Source: Methanomicrobiales archaeon (GTDB lineage Archaea; Halobacteriota; Methanomicrobia; Methanomicrobiales; Methanoculleaceae). From it: a stretch of 5,703 nt of DNA. The notes below the pieces were generated by a model. The model made no database searches. It worked only from the letters and a program-made list of their open reading frames with translations, and had not been told where the DNA came from. Of the stretch, positions 3,927 to 5,703 are shown in pieces. The number at the start of each line of letters is the position of its first letter. The stretch's first letter is position 1. Location of the stretch: the NCBI GenBank assembly GCA_012511245.1, contig JAAZGM010000126.1, positions 1-5,703 of the forward strand, written 5' to 3'. The position numbers and the translations under genes were made by a program.

Positions 3927-5703
3927 GAGTTATCCTCCTTCAAGTTCACCAGGCACCGGGTTGTCTCCCCTGGCTTCACCAGCACATCTTCGATCGTTTT
4001 AGAGTCGTTCTCAGTGACGACCCGGACTTCGTAGGTACCGATACTCATCCCGGTGAAGGTATGCGGCGTCTTCTCCCCGGTGTATCGCCCGTAGAGGTAG
4101 ATCCTGGCATCCGGGATCGTGCTTTCGACAAGGAGATCCCCGTCGATATACTCACGGAGCGTGCAGGTGACGGCACCGCCGGTTCTGGCCCCCTCGGGTA
4201 TTGTGATCACATCTTCGGCAGTGATATACCCGGGTTTTGATACCAGGATACGGTGCTGACCGGGGGAGAGGCCTTCCACCCGACACGGAGTACATTTCCC
4301 GGTGGGGAACCCGTCGATGAAGACCGCGGCGTCTTCGGGGTTCGAGTTGATACTGATAGGAACGGTATCGGCATCCTCGGGTTCAATCCAGAATGTCCTG
4401 CCTGCTCCGATACCGTAAGGAATTGCGAATGAGTGATAGACTCCGTCCCGGGAGACGGTAACCCAGGACTTTGCCCCTTCGATCTCCGCATCATCCGGGA
4501 TGGTGGCGGCAGGGAAGAACCCGCTCATCGTGAACTTCTCACCACGGCAGGTTTCCGAATCGATACGGATCGTCTTCTTATACGAGGGTGTCACACCGTC
4601 GAGATGGACCGGGGTGATCGTGTCCGGGTAGACCCAGGTCTGAACGGTCTCGAACTGGAAGCTGGAATCTTCGCCGCTCCGATCCGATTCGCTCTTCTCA
4701 ACCCTGATGCTGTGCAGGCCTTCACGGAGACCGTAGACGATGCGGGGCGTCTGCCAGATCTGTCTCCGGTTGTCGACGACGATCGTCATACCCGGAGGGT
4801 GCGACGTAACATAGATTCCGCCTGAGTGGTTCTTTACGCTCCGGGTATCATCCGGCGTCGGTACGGGGACCATAGGGGTGCTGGTCAGCACGGGGGTTGC
4901 GGAATCTTCGCCCGGATCGGGGGTGCTCTCCGGCCCCGGCGTGGTTGGTAGGTCTTCCCCTGTCCCGAAGAACGGAAATATCCCGGTCAGGATGTTGAGA
5001 ATTGTCGCGATGAATGCCTCTAGGGGATTCTTCTGTGCAGGCGTTGGGCGTGTGGCTGCGGTTCCGTCATTGCCAGTGGTGGTGTTCGTCTCAGTTTTTC
5101 CGCCTGATGGAGAGAGGATCACATCGATGGTACTGCGCTCAGCCTCCGCGACGGTGACAGTTCGGGTGATATTCCAGTAACCCGGCAGCACGAGTTCGAT
5201 CGTATGCTCGCCGACCGGGACCGCCTGCAGGGTCGCATTGGTTCGGGACCCTGTATCCTTCCCGTCTAAGTAGATGCTCGCGTTCGTCGGGACCGAGAAT
5301 ACGGCGATCCTTCCGGTTTTGGTGGTGGCTTCACCTGTGGTGCTGTTTTCGAAGATCAGATCAAGAAGGGTGCACTCGGCCTTCTCGACAGTGACAGTTC
5401 GGGTGATATTCCAGTAACCCGGCAGCACGAGTTCGATCGTATGCTCGCCGGGGGGGACATCTTCCAGGGTTGCATCTGTCCTGAACTCCGTAGCGTTCCC
5501 GTCGAGGTAGATACTCGCGTTCATCGGGACCGAAGTGATGGCGATGCTCCCGTTCCTGGAGCCACCCCCCCCTCCATCACCACTGCTGCTACCGCCGCCG
5601 GATTCGGTTTCCGGAATCAGGTTGAACTCAACCTCGGCAACGGCGTTCGCCACAACGTTGACCCACTCCTCATCGGATGGGATGAACCCCTCTTTCTCGA
5701 CCC
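3923..5703 (-). CDS. PEGA-repeat cell-surface protein, 5' end outside the window
   Basis: The frame is open through the right edge. The GTG at 5653 is probably not the start, because in-frame codons upstream encode VEKEGFIPSDEEWVNVVANA, which with AEVEFNL forms the tail of another PEGA repeat. Numbering from that GTG: a Gly/Ser linker (19-32); two near-identical PEGA repeats (about 35-102 and 114-182), each with NASIYLDG, VGEHT or PGEHT, and VLPGYWNITRTVTV; a Thr/Pro-rich linker (184-275) holding a hydrophobic stretch LEAFIATILNILTGIFPFFG (211-230); a weaker PEGA-like unit (279-319); a segment of about 110 residues with no recognised motif (320-430); and two more PEGA-type units (432-499, 504-572), one carrying CTPC (454-457). 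Many N-glycosylation sequons (NAT, NAS, NIT, NTT) fit an exposed surface protein. PEGA domains are beta-rich modules of archaeal and bacterial envelope proteins with no single function. It is the first visible gene of the operon and overlaps the phosphatase start. Confidence 0.92.
   Translation of the reverse strand, partial: VEKEGFIPSDEEWVNVVANAVAEVEFNLIPETESGGGSSSGDGGGGGSRNGSIAITSVPMNASIYLDGNATEFRTDATLEDVPPGEHTIELVLPGYWNITRTVTVEKAECTLLDLIFENSTTGEATTKTGRIAVFSVPTNASIYLDGKDTGSRTNATLQAVPVGEHTIELVLPGYWNITRTVTVAEAERSTIDVILSPSGGKTETNTTTGNDGTAATRPTPAQKNPLEAFIATILNILTGIFPFFGTGEDLPTTPGPESTPDPGEDSATPVLTSTPMVPVPTPDDTRSVKNHSGGIYVTSHPPGMTIVVDNRRQIWQTPRIVYGLREGLHSIRVEKSESDRSGEDSSFQFETVQTWVYPDTITPVHLDGVTPSYKKTIRIDSETCRGEKFTMSGFFPAATIPDDAEIEGAKSWVTVSRDGVYHSFAIPYGIGAGRTFWIEPEDADTVPISINSNPEDAAVFIDGFPTGKCTPCRVEGLSPGQHRILVSKPGYITAEDVITIPEGARTGGAVTCTLREYIDGDLLVESTIPDARIYLYGRYTGEKTPHTFTGMSIGTYEVRVVTENDSKTIEDVLVKPGETTRCLVNLKEDNS
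3934..3938 (-). promoter_or_regulatory. Shine-Dalgarno site supporting the GTG start of the phosphatase
   Basis: GGAGG on the minus strand lies seven bases before the GTG at 3926-3924, inside the last codons of the PEGA gene. It favours GTG over the in-frame ATG at 3899, which would shorten the signal peptide's basic N-terminus (NRCRKAR). Confidence 0.65.
5154..5213 (-). repeat. 60-bp exact direct repeat, copy in PEGA repeat 2
   Basis: These 60 bases are identical at every position to 5391-5450, including all silent sites. They encode the GEHTIELVLPGYWNITRTVT core of the PEGA unit. The offset of 237 bases is exactly 79 codons, so recombination between copies would keep the frame. Confidence 0.95.
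5391..5450 (-). repeat. 60-bp exact direct repeat, copy in PEGA repeat 1
   Basis: Partner of the copy at 5154-5213. Identity stops abruptly on both sides (A versus G at each boundary), while the flanking PEGA sequence is similar but diverged. This fits recent gene conversion or duplication within an older tandem repeat. Confidence 0.95.
5565..5572 (-). repeat. G8 homopolymer in the Gly-rich linker of the PEGA gene
   Basis: Eight C's on the plus strand (G8 in the coding strand) lie in the Gly/Ser linker codons, upstream of PEGA repeat 1. Such tracts are prone to slippage; a one-base change would frameshift the rest of this gene. A G7 tract on the plus strand at 5450-5456 lies nearby in the same gene. 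Confidence 0.6.

Noticed and set aside
5108..5551. Tandem repeats as a CRISPR array or mobile element
   Set aside because: The repeats are in frame inside a protein gene, differ outside the 60-bp core, and have no short regular spacers, terminal inverted repeats or transposase.

Overview
The window most likely comes from a methanogenic archaeon of the Methanomicrobiales (Methanoculleus or a close relative). This is an inference from three things: a high-GC genome with archaeal-style Shine-Dalgarno sites (GGAGG, GGAGATGAT); an archaeal WtpA-type tungstate-binding protein; and secreted PEGA-repeat and degenerate molybdopterin-oxidoreductase-fold proteins next to a PaaK-type aryl-CoA ligase. All convincing genes lie on the minus strand, so the window is described right to left.

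Right to left: (1) the 3' part of a long PEGA-repeat surface protein gene that enters from beyond the right edge and ends at 3923; (2) a secreted purple-acid-phosphatase-like metallophosphoesterase (3926-2727) that starts with GTG in a 4-base GTGA overlap; (3) a secreted protein of the sulfite-oxidase (SUOX) molybdopterin-domain type with a C-terminal membrane or sorting-like tail (2721-1891, 5-base gap); (4) a short lipoprotein with the same kind of domain (1894-1325, ATGA overlap); (5) a tungstate/molybdate ABC-transporter lipoprotein, WtpA (1328-330, ATGA overlap). Gaps of 5 bases or less make these five genes one transcription unit. Its promoter is outside the window.

A 202-base intergenic region (128-329) follows. 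It holds a T6 tract that may end the operon, an archaeal TATA-like box sitting in the centre of a perfect 8-bp inverted repeat, a second GC-rich nested inverted repeat, and a protein-like reading frame without a start codon that may be the 3' remnant of a lost gene. The first 42 codons of a phenylacetate-CoA ligase gene (paaK) then run off the left edge.

The five-gene unit encodes only exported or surface proteins: an adhesion or scaffold-like PEGA protein, a phosphatase, two SUOX-fold proteins that both lack the molybdenum-ligating cysteine at the usual place, and an oxyanion-binding lipoprotein. No ABC permease or ATPase is present in the window. The most interesting hypothesis is that this is an envelope module for capturing or handling tungstate/molybdate (or their pterin complexes), with the SUOX folds reused as non-catalytic binding domains. 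This is inference from domain content and operon structure only.
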